Below are positions 23,252 through 31,671 of a stretch of DNA of 41,400 bases, piece after piece; the stretch's first letter is position 1; the number at the start of each line of letters is the position of its first letter. The notes under the pieces were generated by a model, which saw only the letters and a list, made by a program, of their open reading frames with translations, was not told the DNA's origin and did no database searches. The DNA comes from UBA3775 sp964625275 (GTDB lineage Bacteria; Bacillota; Clostridia; Lachnospirales; Lachnospiraceae). The stretch is from contig CAZVBH010000011.1 of NCBI GenBank assembly GCA_964625275.1, positions 1 to 41,400 of the forward strand, read 5' to 3'. The translations under genes were made by a program, and so were the position numbers.

Positions 23252-25237
23252 GTGAGAAAAAGTAAATTCGATGAATCAGACGAATTTGAGGCAGCAATGT
23301 CTTCGTCAGAGGAAAAAAATAGAAAAAGAATAAAAGAAATTAAAAATAAGGAATATTCTGAGGAAGACGATTATCCTGATGAAGAGGATGCGTCTGCAAC
23401 TAAGACTAATTCTGCCCCTAAGGCTGAAGATTCCAAGCCTATAGATAAAAGAAGTGGACGAGTTCGCAGAGAAAGGTCTTTGGACGATGCTGAATTGTCT
23501 GCAATTAAGTCAAAATATGAAACTGAAAGAAACAGATTTTATACTTATGTAAAAAAGTCTGACAGAAAAATAAAGGCATTGCGAATTTTAAATGTCATTT
23601 TTGTTTTACTGTTAATTGCTGCAGTTGGCTTTATAGTAGCTGTGGCCACTAAAGAAAAGGGCTCTGAAGAGGCATTTTTTTCAAATGATACAGTAGCAGT
23701 AAATACTACTTATAAAATAACTGATGATTTGCCGAGTGTGGTTTCCGGATTTTCTGATGATTATTTTTCAGCCTCAGTTGGAAAATTTAATGGTTATGAA
23801 TATCTTGTGCTTTCAGCCACAGTTGATGATACGGATGTAAAGCTTTGCTTCCAAAATGAATTCCCGGATGAAGCACTTTCTGACAGCATAGCAAAATCCT
23901 TTATTTACAGTGATGGTAAGGTCCTTGTTTTAAATGACAGCTATGACATTACTAATCCGTCTAAGCTTATTCCGGAATTCGTAAAGGTTGATGGAAGCAG
24001 TAATGGACTTTTATATGTAACCTATGATGAAGGTGGCACAATGCCGGCTACACTTAGTCTTTACAATATTTCGTCCATGGTTTCTTGTGGCTCCATTAAT
24101 CTTTCAACTACCTTCCGTTATTATTTTAATGCAGTTTGTGCAGATGATGATAATAAATATCTCCAGGTTACAAATAGCGACATAACTTATACTTATGCAG
24201 TTAATGATACAGCCTATATTAGTGTAAATAATAAAGGAACCTCAAGTCTTAGCTTCGGTGATTCCTTTAGCTACAGCATTGATGGCGATGCGCTTAACTT
24301 TACATCTTACGTAACCGTAGGTGACCAGGAATATCTTGGAGAGTATAGTGGAACTATTGCATTTACGGCTTCAGGCTTCAATATGTCTAAACAGACCTTT
24401 GCGGCTTATGTTCCATTTAGCTATGAGGATTATGACAGTGATGGAATCATTACACCACGTACAGAACCTCTTACTGAAAGGATAATTATTTCAGGCAAAA
24501 ACCAGGGTAAGTATGCCTTACCTTATTATTCAAACATTGAGCTGAGTGATGTTGACTATAGTCAGATTACAGAGGATGCATCAGGAATCCGTTCTCTTAC
24601 TGATTCTGATTCAAATGTAATCTCATATTTTGGCGTTGATGTTTCAAAATATCAGGAGGATGTAGACTGGAAAGCAGTAGCTGATTCAGGTGCAGACTTC
24701 GCTTTTGTACGTGTTGCTTACAGAGGCTATTCAGAAGGAAAGATAGTTCTTGATGATTATGCTGATGCCAATCTTAAGGGAGCAGCTGATGCAGGACTTT
24801 CAGTCGGAAGCTATATATTTACTCAGGCCGTTACTACTGATGAAGCTGTTGAGGAGGCAGATACCGTAATTGATAAGCTCCAGAATTTAGGCATAAATGA
24901 TGGCATAATAGTATTTGATACTGAGTGCTATGACGATGTTGAAGAAGCAAGAGGAAATGCAATTTCCAGAGAAGAACGTACTGAGCTTGCAAAGGCTTTT
25001 TGTGAAGAGGTAACTGAAGCAGGCTATACACCTGTTATTTATGCAAATACGAGATGGTTCCTTCTTGGAATAGACATGGATGAGCTATCTGATTATGACT
25101 TTTGGTATGCATATTATGGTGATGAACCTATCCTACCATACAAATTTGCATTATGGCAGTATTCCAGCTCAGGTACTGTGGCCGGCATTGATAATGAAGT
25201 TGATATGAATATAATGTTTGAAAATATATTTGAATAA
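23252..25237 (+). CDS. Membrane-anchored GH25 muramidase (lysozyme-like)
   Basis: I place the start at GTG 23252, with TGGAG 6 nt upstream, giving 661 residues; ATG 23231 (668 residues) has no ribosome site and lies only 7 bp from the terminator. A charged cytoplasmic region of about 110 residues precedes one membrane helix (about 110-132). Residues about 140-450 are an unrecognised outer domain rich in beta structure. Residues about 455-661 are a glycoside hydrolase family 25 domain: GVDVSKYQ with Asp463, the catalytic Asp556-x-Glu558 in VFDTECYD, and WQYSSSG near the end. GH25 enzymes cut between MurNAc and GlcNAc in peptidoglycan. The long cytosolic head and the anchor suggest a wall-remodelling enzyme of the cell itself and not a phage endolysin. 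Confidence 0.9.
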   Translation: MRKSKFDESDEFEAAMSSSEEKNRKRIKEIKNKEYSEEDDYPDEEDASATKTNSAPKAEDSKPIDKRSGRVRRERSLDDAELSAIKSKYETERNRFYTYVKKSDRKIKALRILNVIFVLLLIAAVGFIVAVATKEKGSEEAFFSNDTVAVNTTYKITDDLPSVVSGFSDDYFSASVGKFNGYEYLVLSATVDDTDVKLCFQNEFPDEALSDSIAKSFIYSDGKVLVLNDSYDITNPSKLIPEFVKVDGSSNGLLYVTYDEGGTMPATLSLYNISSMVSCGSINLSTTFRYYFNAVCADDDNKYLQVTNSDITYTYAVNDTAYISVNNKGTSSLSFGDSFSYSIDGDALNFTSYVTVGDQEYLGEYSGTIAFTASGFNMSKQTFAAYVPFSYEDYDSDGIITPRTEPLTERIIISGKNQGKYALPYYSNIELSDVDYSQITEDASGIRSLTDSDSNVISYFGVDVSKYQEDVDWKAVADSGADFAFVRVAYRGYSEGKIVLDDYADANLKGAADAGLSVGSYIFTQAVTTDEAVEEADTVIDKLQNLGINDGIIVFDTECYDDVEEARGNAISREERTELAKAFCEEVTEAGYTPVIYANTRWFLLGIDMDELSDYDFWYAYYGDEPILPYKFALWQYSSSGTVAGIDNEVDMNIMFENIFE

Positions 25238-25271
25238 AAGCATGTTTGAATAAACTTAATCATCTAATCCT

Positions 25272-25290
25272 AAATATGAAAATATTTTTT
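25272..25290 (+). terminator. Weak AT-rich terminator candidate
   Basis: AAATAT, GAAA loop, ATATTT followed by TTT. The stem has no G-C pair, so it may be inefficient. It lies 35 bp after the GH25 stop. Confidence 0.4.
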
Positions 25291-25332
25291 GTGATTGATT
25301 TATGATTAAAGATTGTGCTGAGGTTAAATAAT

Positions 25333-25953
25333 ATGGATGAAGAACGCTTAAAGCAGCTTTTTGAATTCTTTTTGGAACTGGATAAGGAGAAGTTTATAGG
25401 ACGTCAGACCTATCTTCATGATGGTATAAGAAAAGAAAATGATGCTGAGCATGCGTGGCATATGGCAGTGATGGCCATACTTCTCAGTAATTATGCAACC
25501 GAAAAAATTGACGTTTTAAAGGCAGTCACCATGATTCTTCTTCATGATGTAGTAGAAATTGATGCGGGAGATGCCTATGCCTACGATGCGGTAGCGCAGA
25601 GTACTCAGGCAGAAAAGGAAGAAAAAGCTGCTAAACGCATTTATGGAATACTTCCGAAGGAGTTAGGTGACAGGCTTTATGGACTTTGGCGTGAATTTGA
25701 GGAAAGATCTACGCCGGAGGCCAGATTTGCAAGGGCAATGGATAATATTCAGCCCTTGATGCTTAATGCAGCTACAGATGGCAAAGCCTGGGAAGAACAT
25801 GGAATAGATGTTTCACAGGTCTTAAAGCGTAATCAGAGAACTGCAGAGGGCTCTCTCGAGCTTTGGGACTATTGTTTAAAAAGCTTTATAGTGCCAAATG
25901 TAGAAAAAGGAAGGCTTACTGATAATACAAACAGTCTGAATAATATTGATTAG
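25333..25953 (+). CDS. HD-domain phosphohydrolase (YfbR/HDDC2-like)
   Basis: From ATG 25333 (TGAGG 9 nt upstream) the protein has 206 residues; a GTG 18 bp earlier has no ribosome site. The HD metal site is complete: His in DAEHAWHMA, the His-Asp pair in LLHDVVEIDAGD and a later Asp in RAMDNIQP. The spacing and the EHAWH/DAGD motifs put it in the HD_3 group that includes YfbR and HDDC2, 5'-deoxynucleotidases. It probably removes phosphate from a nucleoside monophosphate in the cytoplasm. The exact substrate cannot be read from sequence. It lies alone between the GH25 gene and the topoisomerase operon, with 111 bp after it in which I see no gene. Confidence 0.85.
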   Translation: MDEERLKQLFEFFLELDKEKFIGRQTYLHDGIRKENDAEHAWHMAVMAILLSNYATEKIDVLKAVTMILLHDVVEIDAGDAYAYDAVAQSTQAEKEEKAAKRIYGILPKELGDRLYGLWREFEERSTPEARFARAMDNIQPLMLNAATDGKAWEEHGIDVSQVLKRNQRTAEGSLELWDYCLKSFIVPNVEKGRLTDNTNSLNNID

Positions 25954-26064
25954 TGTTAAATTTACTATCAGTTGGCTGTTGAACCTATTAAGGTTGATTT
26001 TTATTAAAAGCGTATAGTGTAACATGTGCCTAGAATTTAGGCTACGGAAAGGCTTGGTGAATAA

Positions 26065-28098
26065 ATGGCAGAATATGATGGAAGTCAGATTGTAGTGCTG
26101 GAGGGCTTAGAGGCAGTCCGAAAGCGTCCGGGAATGTATATTGGAAGTACCGGAACCAGAGGTCTTCATCATCTTATTTGGGAAATAATAGATAATGGAA
26201 TTGATGAGCATCTGGCAGGCTTCTGTAATAAAATAGAAATAACCATGCTTGCAGATGGTGGAATTACAATTCAGGATCATGGACGTGGTGTGCCTGTTGA
26301 TAAGCATCCTACGAAAAAAATTCCGACTGAAAGAGTTGTTTATACCATTCTTCATGCAGGTGGTAAATTTGGAAATACTGTTTATAAGGTATCCGGTGGA
26401 CTTCATGGCGTAGGTGCTTCAGTAGTAAATGCACTTTCGTCCAAAATGTTCATTGAAATTCGTCGTGGAGGACTTATTTACAAGGATGAGTATAAGGACG
26501 GCGGAGTACCGGTTCTTGCACTTGACAAGGATGGAAATCTTCCCTCTGTCGGAAAGTGTGCAAAAAATGATACCGGAACAAAGGTTACGTTTTATCCTGA
26601 TGCCACGATTTTTGAAACAGTTGAATTTAAAGAAGATACTATTTGTAAAAGACTTAAAGAGATTGCATATCTTAATAAAGGACTTATACTTGAATTTGAA
26701 AATAAAAAAACAGGTACTAAAAAGACTTATTGCGAAGAAGACGGAATTAAAAGCTATGTTTCATATCTTAACAGAGAGCTGACTCCGTTACATCCTGAGC
26801 CTGTATATATAGAGGGCACAAGTGGGGACATTGAGGTCGAGGTTGCATTTCAGTATACAACCCAGATGTCAGAACAGATAAATTCCTATTGTAATCGAAT
26901 TAATGTCGTTGATGGTGGCACCCTGGTGACCGGCTTCAAGACCGCCCTTACCAGAGTGATGAATCAGTATGCCAGAGAGCTGGGCATGCTTAAGGATAAG
27001 GATGACAATTTTGATGGAAAAGATATAAGAAGCGGTCTTACTGCCATTATATCCATAAAGCATCCTGATCCTCAGTTTGAAGGACAGACAAAGACAAAGC
27101 TTGGAAATACAGATGCAAAGGTCGCTGTTGATGAAGTATTTGCAAGAGAGGTCGTGCTTTATTTTGACAGGAATGTAGAAATACTTAAGAAAATTCTTGA
27201 AAATTCTCTTAAATCCTATAAGGCAAGAAAGGCCGGAGACAAGGCAATCAATGCTGTTTTGAAATCACTCAATGATGTTGATACAAAATCAAAGCTTGCA
27301 GCCTGTTCTTCTAAAAAAGCCTCAGAATGTGAGGTTTATATTGTCGAGGGTGATTCTGCGGGTGGTACAGTCAAAACTGCGCGTAACAGACGTACACAGG
27401 CAGTGCTTCCACTTCGCGGTAAAATTCTTAATGTAGAAAAAGCAACTCTTGAAAAGGTGCTTTCGAATAATGAAATAAAGACGATGATTTCGGCCTTTGG
27501 CTGCGGAATCGGTGACGACTTCGACATAAATAAGCTTCGCTATGATAAAATAATCATACTTACCGATGCCGATGTCGATGGTGCTCACATAAGTACATTG
27601 CTTTTGACATTTTTCTACAGATTTATGCCTGAGCTCATTCTTCAGGGCAAGGTATACAGAGGACTTCCACCTCTATACAAGATTGACTATGAAGTACCTT
27701 ATGAGATGAGCATGAAGGCAAAGCATGATGCCGAAGAGGCAGCTCTTGCAGCTTCAAAGTCTAAGAAGAAAGCTGATACTGCAACAAAGAAAAAGAAGCA
27801 GGGCAAGGTAAGAGAAAGCAAATATTTACTTGATGATTTTGAACTTGAAAGACTTCGTCGTGAAATAGAAGGCAAGGGAAAAATATATGGTCTGCAGAGA
27901 TACAAGGGACTTGGAGAAATGGATGCTGAACAGCTTTGGGAGACAACCCTTGATCCGGAGCAGAGAGTGCTTGCACGTGTTGAAATAACAGATGTGGTAG
28001 AGGCAGACGAGATTACAGGACTTCTGATGGGAAGTGCAGTGCCACCAAGACGTGAATTTATTATGGAAGAAGCACAGTATGCTAATCTTGACATTTAG
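26065..28098 (+). CDS. parE: Type IIA topoisomerase subunit B (topoisomerase IV ParE-like)
   Basis: The protein has 677 residues. The GHKL ATPase domain is intact (EIIDNGIDEH, QDHGRGVPVD, HAGGKFGN, GGLHGVGASVVNALS), followed by the transducer and a TOPRIM domain with Glu428 in EGDSAGG and Asp501, Asp503 and Asp505 in DADVDG. The C-terminus GLQRYKGLGEM contacts the A subunit. A Lys/Ala-rich insertion (about residues 550-585) interrupts the region after the TOPRIM core. With ParC it forms the enzyme that decatenates chromosomes. ParE and not GyrB is inferred from its partner, which lacks a GyrA box, and from the absence of dnaA/recF neighbours. The partner gene starts 14 bp downstream. Confidence 0.88.
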   Translation: MAEYDGSQIVVLEGLEAVRKRPGMYIGSTGTRGLHHLIWEIIDNGIDEHLAGFCNKIEITMLADGGITIQDHGRGVPVDKHPTKKIPTERVVYTILHAGGKFGNTVYKVSGGLHGVGASVVNALSSKMFIEIRRGGLIYKDEYKDGGVPVLALDKDGNLPSVGKCAKNDTGTKVTFYPDATIFETVEFKEDTICKRLKEIAYLNKGLILEFENKKTGTKKTYCEEDGIKSYVSYLNRELTPLHPEPVYIEGTSGDIEVEVAFQYTTQMSEQINSYCNRINVVDGGTLVTGFKTALTRVMNQYARELGMLKDKDDNFDGKDIRSGLTAIISIKHPDPQFEGQTKTKLGNTDAKVAVDEVFAREVVLYFDRNVEILKKILENSLKSYKARKAGDKAINAVLKSLNDVDTKSKLAACSSKKASECEVYIVEGDSAGGTVKTARNRRTQAVLPLRGKILNVEKATLEKVLSNNEIKTMISAFGCGIGDDFDINKLRYDKIIILTDADVDGAHISTLLLTFFYRFMPELILQGKVYRGLPPLYKIDYEVPYEMSMKAKHDAEEAALAASKSKKKADTATKKKKQGKVRESKYLLDDFELERLRREIEGKGKIYGLQRYKGLGEMDAEQLWETTLDPEQRVLARVEITDVVEADEITGLLMGSAVPPRREFIMEEAQYANLDI

Positions 28099-28112
28099 AG
28101 GAGTTTTAAGGT

Positions 28113-30368
28113 ATGCCACAAATAAATGAAGAAGAATCAATAATTCAGCGCGATTTCGTGGAGGAAATGAGATCCTCCTACCGAGATTATGCGATGAGCG
28201 TAATTGTTTCAAGAGCTTTGCCGGATGTTAGGGATGGACTTAAGCCGGTACAGCGTCGAGTCCTTTATGCAATGATAGAGCTTGGACTCCAGCCGGACAA
28301 ACCACACAGAAAATGTGCACGTATTGTCGGCGATACAATGGGTAAATATCATCCTCATGGAGATTCATCAATTTATGATGCGTTAGTTCATATGACTGAG
28401 GATTACAGTCTTGCAATTCCACTCGTAGATGGTCATGGAAATTTTGGCTCAATCGATGGTGATGGCGCAGCCGCAATGAGATATACTGAGGCCAGACTAA
28501 GTGATGGTGCCATGACACTGCTTGAGCATCTTGACCAGGGACTTGTAGAATTTGATCCAAACTTCGATGAAAGTGAAAAGGAGCCAAGGGTTCTCCCTGC
28601 AATGCTTCCTAATCTTTTAATAAATGGTACAACAGGTATCGCAGTCGGTATGGCAACAAACATGCCGCCACATAACCCAACAGAGGTTATTAATGGTGTA
28701 ATTGCCTACATGGACAATCCTGACATTACTACCGAAGAGCTTATGGTTCATATTCCGGGACCGGATTTTCCAACCGGAGGTATAATAACAAATGCAGATG
28801 AGCTTAAGGCTATTTATGAGACAGGCGAAGGAAAAATCAGAGTTCGAGCTCGTACTGAAATCGAAAATGGAGATGCAGGACGTAAAAATATAGTTATAAC
28901 AGAAATTCCATATACTGTTGCAGGAAACAAAACCAAGCTGGTAAGTGACCTTGTAAATCTTATGAAGGATAAGGTTTTTGAGGAAATTTATGATGTTAGG
29001 GATGAGTCCAGCAAAGAAGGAATAAGAATAGTGGTTGAGGTTAAGAAGGATAGAGATGCAGCAAATCTTCTTAACGGACTTTTCAAAAAATCAGCACTTG
29101 AAGATACCTATGGAGCATGTTTCCTGGCTGTAAAGGACAATCAGCCCTATCAGTTCGGTCTCAAGGGGCTGATTAAGGAATTTGTTGATTTCCAGGTTGA
29201 ACTCTATACTAAAGAGTATCAATACCTTTTGGACAAGGCAAATAAAAGACTTGAAATTGTTCAAGGCTTGGTAAGGGCAGTTGATGTTATAGATGTCATT
29301 ATTGAGGTGCTAAGAGGCTCAAGCTCAGTAAAGCAGGCTAAGGATTGCCTGATTACCGGAAAAATTGATGACATTAAGTTCAAGACTGAAACCGCTAAGG
29401 CACTTGCTTCAACCTTTGACTTTACAGAAAAGCAGGCAGATGCAATCCTTACAATGCAGCTCTCTAAATTAATCGGACTTGAAATTTTAAAGCTTCATGA
29501 AGAAGAAGAACAGCTTCTTAAGGACATTAAAAAATATGAGAAGATTCTTGGAAGCAGAAAAGAGCTTTATAAGGTTATCAAGACTCAGCTGCTTGAATTT
29601 AAAGAAAAATTTGCAATTAAGAGAAGAACTACAATAATGGTATCTGAGGCCGCAAGCTATGTGGTTGAAGAACGTATTGAGGATTTATATATTCTTGCGG
29701 ACCGCTTTGGTTATACAAAGGCAGTTGACCCTGCGATTTATCAAAAAGCGGGAGAGGAAGCTCTTGCAGAATATACAACAGTTGTGCAGGCTAAGAGCAA
29801 TGACAGACTTTGCATATTTACAGCAGAAGGTAACATGTACCAGCTTAAGGTATCGCAGATTCCAAGATGTCGTTTAAAGGAAAAAGGAACTCTGATGCAG
29901 GTCCTTACAAAGATGGACAGAGAAACTCCAATTTACGTTGTAAATTATGAAGAAATGTTTGATTTGCAGCTTCTGTTTATTACAGAGGGAGGTCTCGTAA
30001 AGAGGGTATCAGGAATAGAATTTGATACCAGAAGACTTATGGTAGCGGCAACTAAGCTTGCTGACGGTGATAAGGTTGCAAGCATAATACCTCTTACAGG
30101 AAGTGAAGCACTTTCAGACAAGTTAAAGCTTACACTGCTTACAAATAGAAAGCTTGTTATTACCTTCATGCTTAATGAAATACCTGAGCAAAAGAAAAAT
30201 GGCAAGGGTGTAAAGGGAATCACAGTTGGAGAAGGTGAGCATGTACAGCTTGCCGTTATGCATGATGGAAAATTGGAATCAGTTCCTGCCTCAGGCAAGA
30301 CATTAAATCTCAAAAAAATTAAGACAAGAAAACGCGGACTTTTGGGAACAAAAGCACCGCTTAATTAA
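28113..30368 (+). CDS. parC: Type IIA topoisomerase subunit A (topoisomerase IV ParC-like)
   Basis: The protein has 751 residues. It contains the winged-helix breakage domain with catalytic Tyr124 in MRYTEAR, the HPHGDSSIYDAL region (Ser85 and Asp89 at the positions tied to fluoroquinolone response, both of the sensitive type), and the tower and coiled-coil region around LLKDIKKYEKIL. The C-terminal domain has fewer and more diverged beta-pinwheel blades than gyrase. The GyrA box (QRRGGKG) is absent; only NGKGVKG remains. This supports a ParC role (decatenation) and not supercoiling. GAGG lies before the start, and the gene is 14 bp after parE. lysA follows after 18 bp, so the operon continues. 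Confidence 0.88.
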   Translation: MPQINEEESIIQRDFVEEMRSSYRDYAMSVIVSRALPDVRDGLKPVQRRVLYAMIELGLQPDKPHRKCARIVGDTMGKYHPHGDSSIYDALVHMTEDYSLAIPLVDGHGNFGSIDGDGAAAMRYTEARLSDGAMTLLEHLDQGLVEFDPNFDESEKEPRVLPAMLPNLLINGTTGIAVGMATNMPPHNPTEVINGVIAYMDNPDITTEELMVHIPGPDFPTGGIITNADELKAIYETGEGKIRVRARTEIENGDAGRKNIVITEIPYTVAGNKTKLVSDLVNLMKDKVFEEIYDVRDESSKEGIRIVVEVKKDRDAANLLNGLFKKSALEDTYGACFLAVKDNQPYQFGLKGLIKEFVDFQVELYTKEYQYLLDKANKRLEIVQGLVRAVDVIDVIIEVLRGSSSVKQAKDCLITGKIDDIKFKTETAKALASTFDFTEKQADAILTMQLSKLIGLEILKLHEEEEQLLKDIKKYEKILGSRKELYKVIKTQLLEFKEKFAIKRRTTIMVSEAASYVVEERIEDLYILADRFGYTKAVDPAIYQKAGEEALAEYTTVVQAKSNDRLCIFTAEGNMYQLKVSQIPRCRLKEKGTLMQVLTKMDRETPIYVVNYEEMFDLQLLFITEGGLVKRVSGIEFDTRRLMVAATKLADGDKVASIIPLTGSEALSDKLKLTLLTNRKLVITFMLNEIPEQKKNGKGVKGITVGEGEHVQLAVMHDGKLESVPASGKTLNLKKIKTRKRGLLGTKAPLN

Positions 30369-30386
30369 CGAAGGAGGAAGTTTAGT

Positions 30387-31652
30387 ATGAAGGAAACCTT
30401 TCTTACTAAGGAAATGGTAGATAAAATTGTAAAGGATTATCCGACACCATTTCATATTTATGATGAAGCAGGCATTAGAAAAAATGCCAGAGAGCTCAAG
30501 GAAGCATTTAGCTGGAATAAGGGCTTTAAAGAATTTTTTGCCGTAAAGGCAACACCAAACCCATACCTTATGCAGATTCTTAAGGAGGAGGGCTGTGGTG
30601 CAGACTGTTCTTCAAAAACTGAACTTTTACTTTCAGAAGCAGTAGGACTTGGCGAAGGAGACATAATGTTTTCTTCTAATGAAACTCCTGCAGGCGAATT
30701 TACAAAAGCAAAGGAAATGGGAGCATATATCAATCTCGATGACATAACTCACATTGATTTCCTGAATGACGAATGTGGTGTTCCTGAAACAGTATGTATG
30801 CGTTACAATCCGGGTGGAGTTTATGAACTTAAGAATGGTATCATGGATAATCCCGGAGATGCTAAGTATGGCAATACAAAGGAACAGATGATTGAAGGCT
30901 ATAAAAAGCTTATGTCTCTTGGTGTAAAGAACTTTGGTATTCATTCTTTCCTTGTAAGTAATACTACAGCTGTAGATTATTATCCAACCCTCGCAAGAAC
31001 TCTTTTTACACTTGCTGTTGAATTAAAGGAAAAGACAGGCGCTCATATTAAATTTATCAATCTTTCCGGTGGTATAGGTATTCCTTACAGACCTGAAGAT
31101 AAAAAGGTAGACATTAAGGCTGTTGGCGAAGGTGTAAGAAAGGTATATGAAGAAGTACTCGTTCCTGCCGGAATGGGAGACGTTGCCATTTTTACCGAGC
31201 TCGGAAGATTCATGATGGGACCTTACGGCGCACTCGTTGTAAAGGCTATTCACGAAAAGCATATTTATAAAGAATATATTGGCGTTGATGCCTGTGCAGT
31301 AAATCTCATGAGACCTGCAATGTATGGTGCATATCATCATATCACCGTACTTGGTAAGGAAAATGAGCCATGTGATCACAAGTATGATGTAGTAGGCTCA
31401 CTTTGTGAAAATAATGATAAATTTGCGGTAGACCGTATGCTTCCAAAGATTGATATTGGAGATTATATTTATATTCATGATGCAGGGGCACATGGCTTTG
31501 CAATGGGTTATAACTACAATGGCAAATTAAAATCAGCTGAGCTTCTTCTTAAAGAGGATGGTACAGTTAAAATGATTCGTCGTGCAGAAACACCTTCTGA
31601 TTACTTTAGAACCTTTGACTTTGATTCACTTATGAAGCCTTATATTAATTAA
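30387..31652 (+). CDS. lysA: Diaminopimelate decarboxylase LysA (divergent motif)
   Basis: The protein has 421 residues and the fold-type III PLP decarboxylase architecture. It makes lysine from meso-diaminopimelate. The PLP lysine is Lys54 in FFAVKATPNP. LSGGIGIPYRPE holds the cofactor phosphate, ELGRFM follows, and the second-subunit Cys340 lies in GSLCENND. The usual HxHIGS motif is replaced by IHSFLVSN at His186. This variation is seen as far as I recall in a clostridial subgroup, so I keep the LysA call, but a related D-amino-acid or polyamine decarboxylase is possible. AAGGAGG precedes ATG. Co-transcription with the topoisomerase genes (18 bp) has no obvious logic. Confidence 0.85.
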   Translation: MKETFLTKEMVDKIVKDYPTPFHIYDEAGIRKNARELKEAFSWNKGFKEFFAVKATPNPYLMQILKEEGCGADCSSKTELLLSEAVGLGEGDIMFSSNETPAGEFTKAKEMGAYINLDDITHIDFLNDECGVPETVCMRYNPGGVYELKNGIMDNPGDAKYGNTKEQMIEGYKKLMSLGVKNFGIHSFLVSNTTAVDYYPTLARTLFTLAVELKEKTGAHIKFINLSGGIGIPYRPEDKKVDIKAVGEGVRKVYEEVLVPAGMGDVAIFTELGRFMMGPYGALVVKAIHEKHIYKEYIGVDACAVNLMRPAMYGAYHHITVLGKENEPCDHKYDVVGSLCENNDKFAVDRMLPKIDIGDYIYIHDAGAHGFAMGYNYNGKLKSAELLLKEDGTVKMIRRAETPSDYFRTFDFDSLMKPYIN

Positions 31653-31671
31653 CCTTTAATGGAGTTGTAAC

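Noticed and set aside
27699..28094. Leftward frame of 131 codons opposite the end of parE
   Set aside because: Antisense to a conserved domain and to the Lys-rich insertion; Ser-rich mirror composition.
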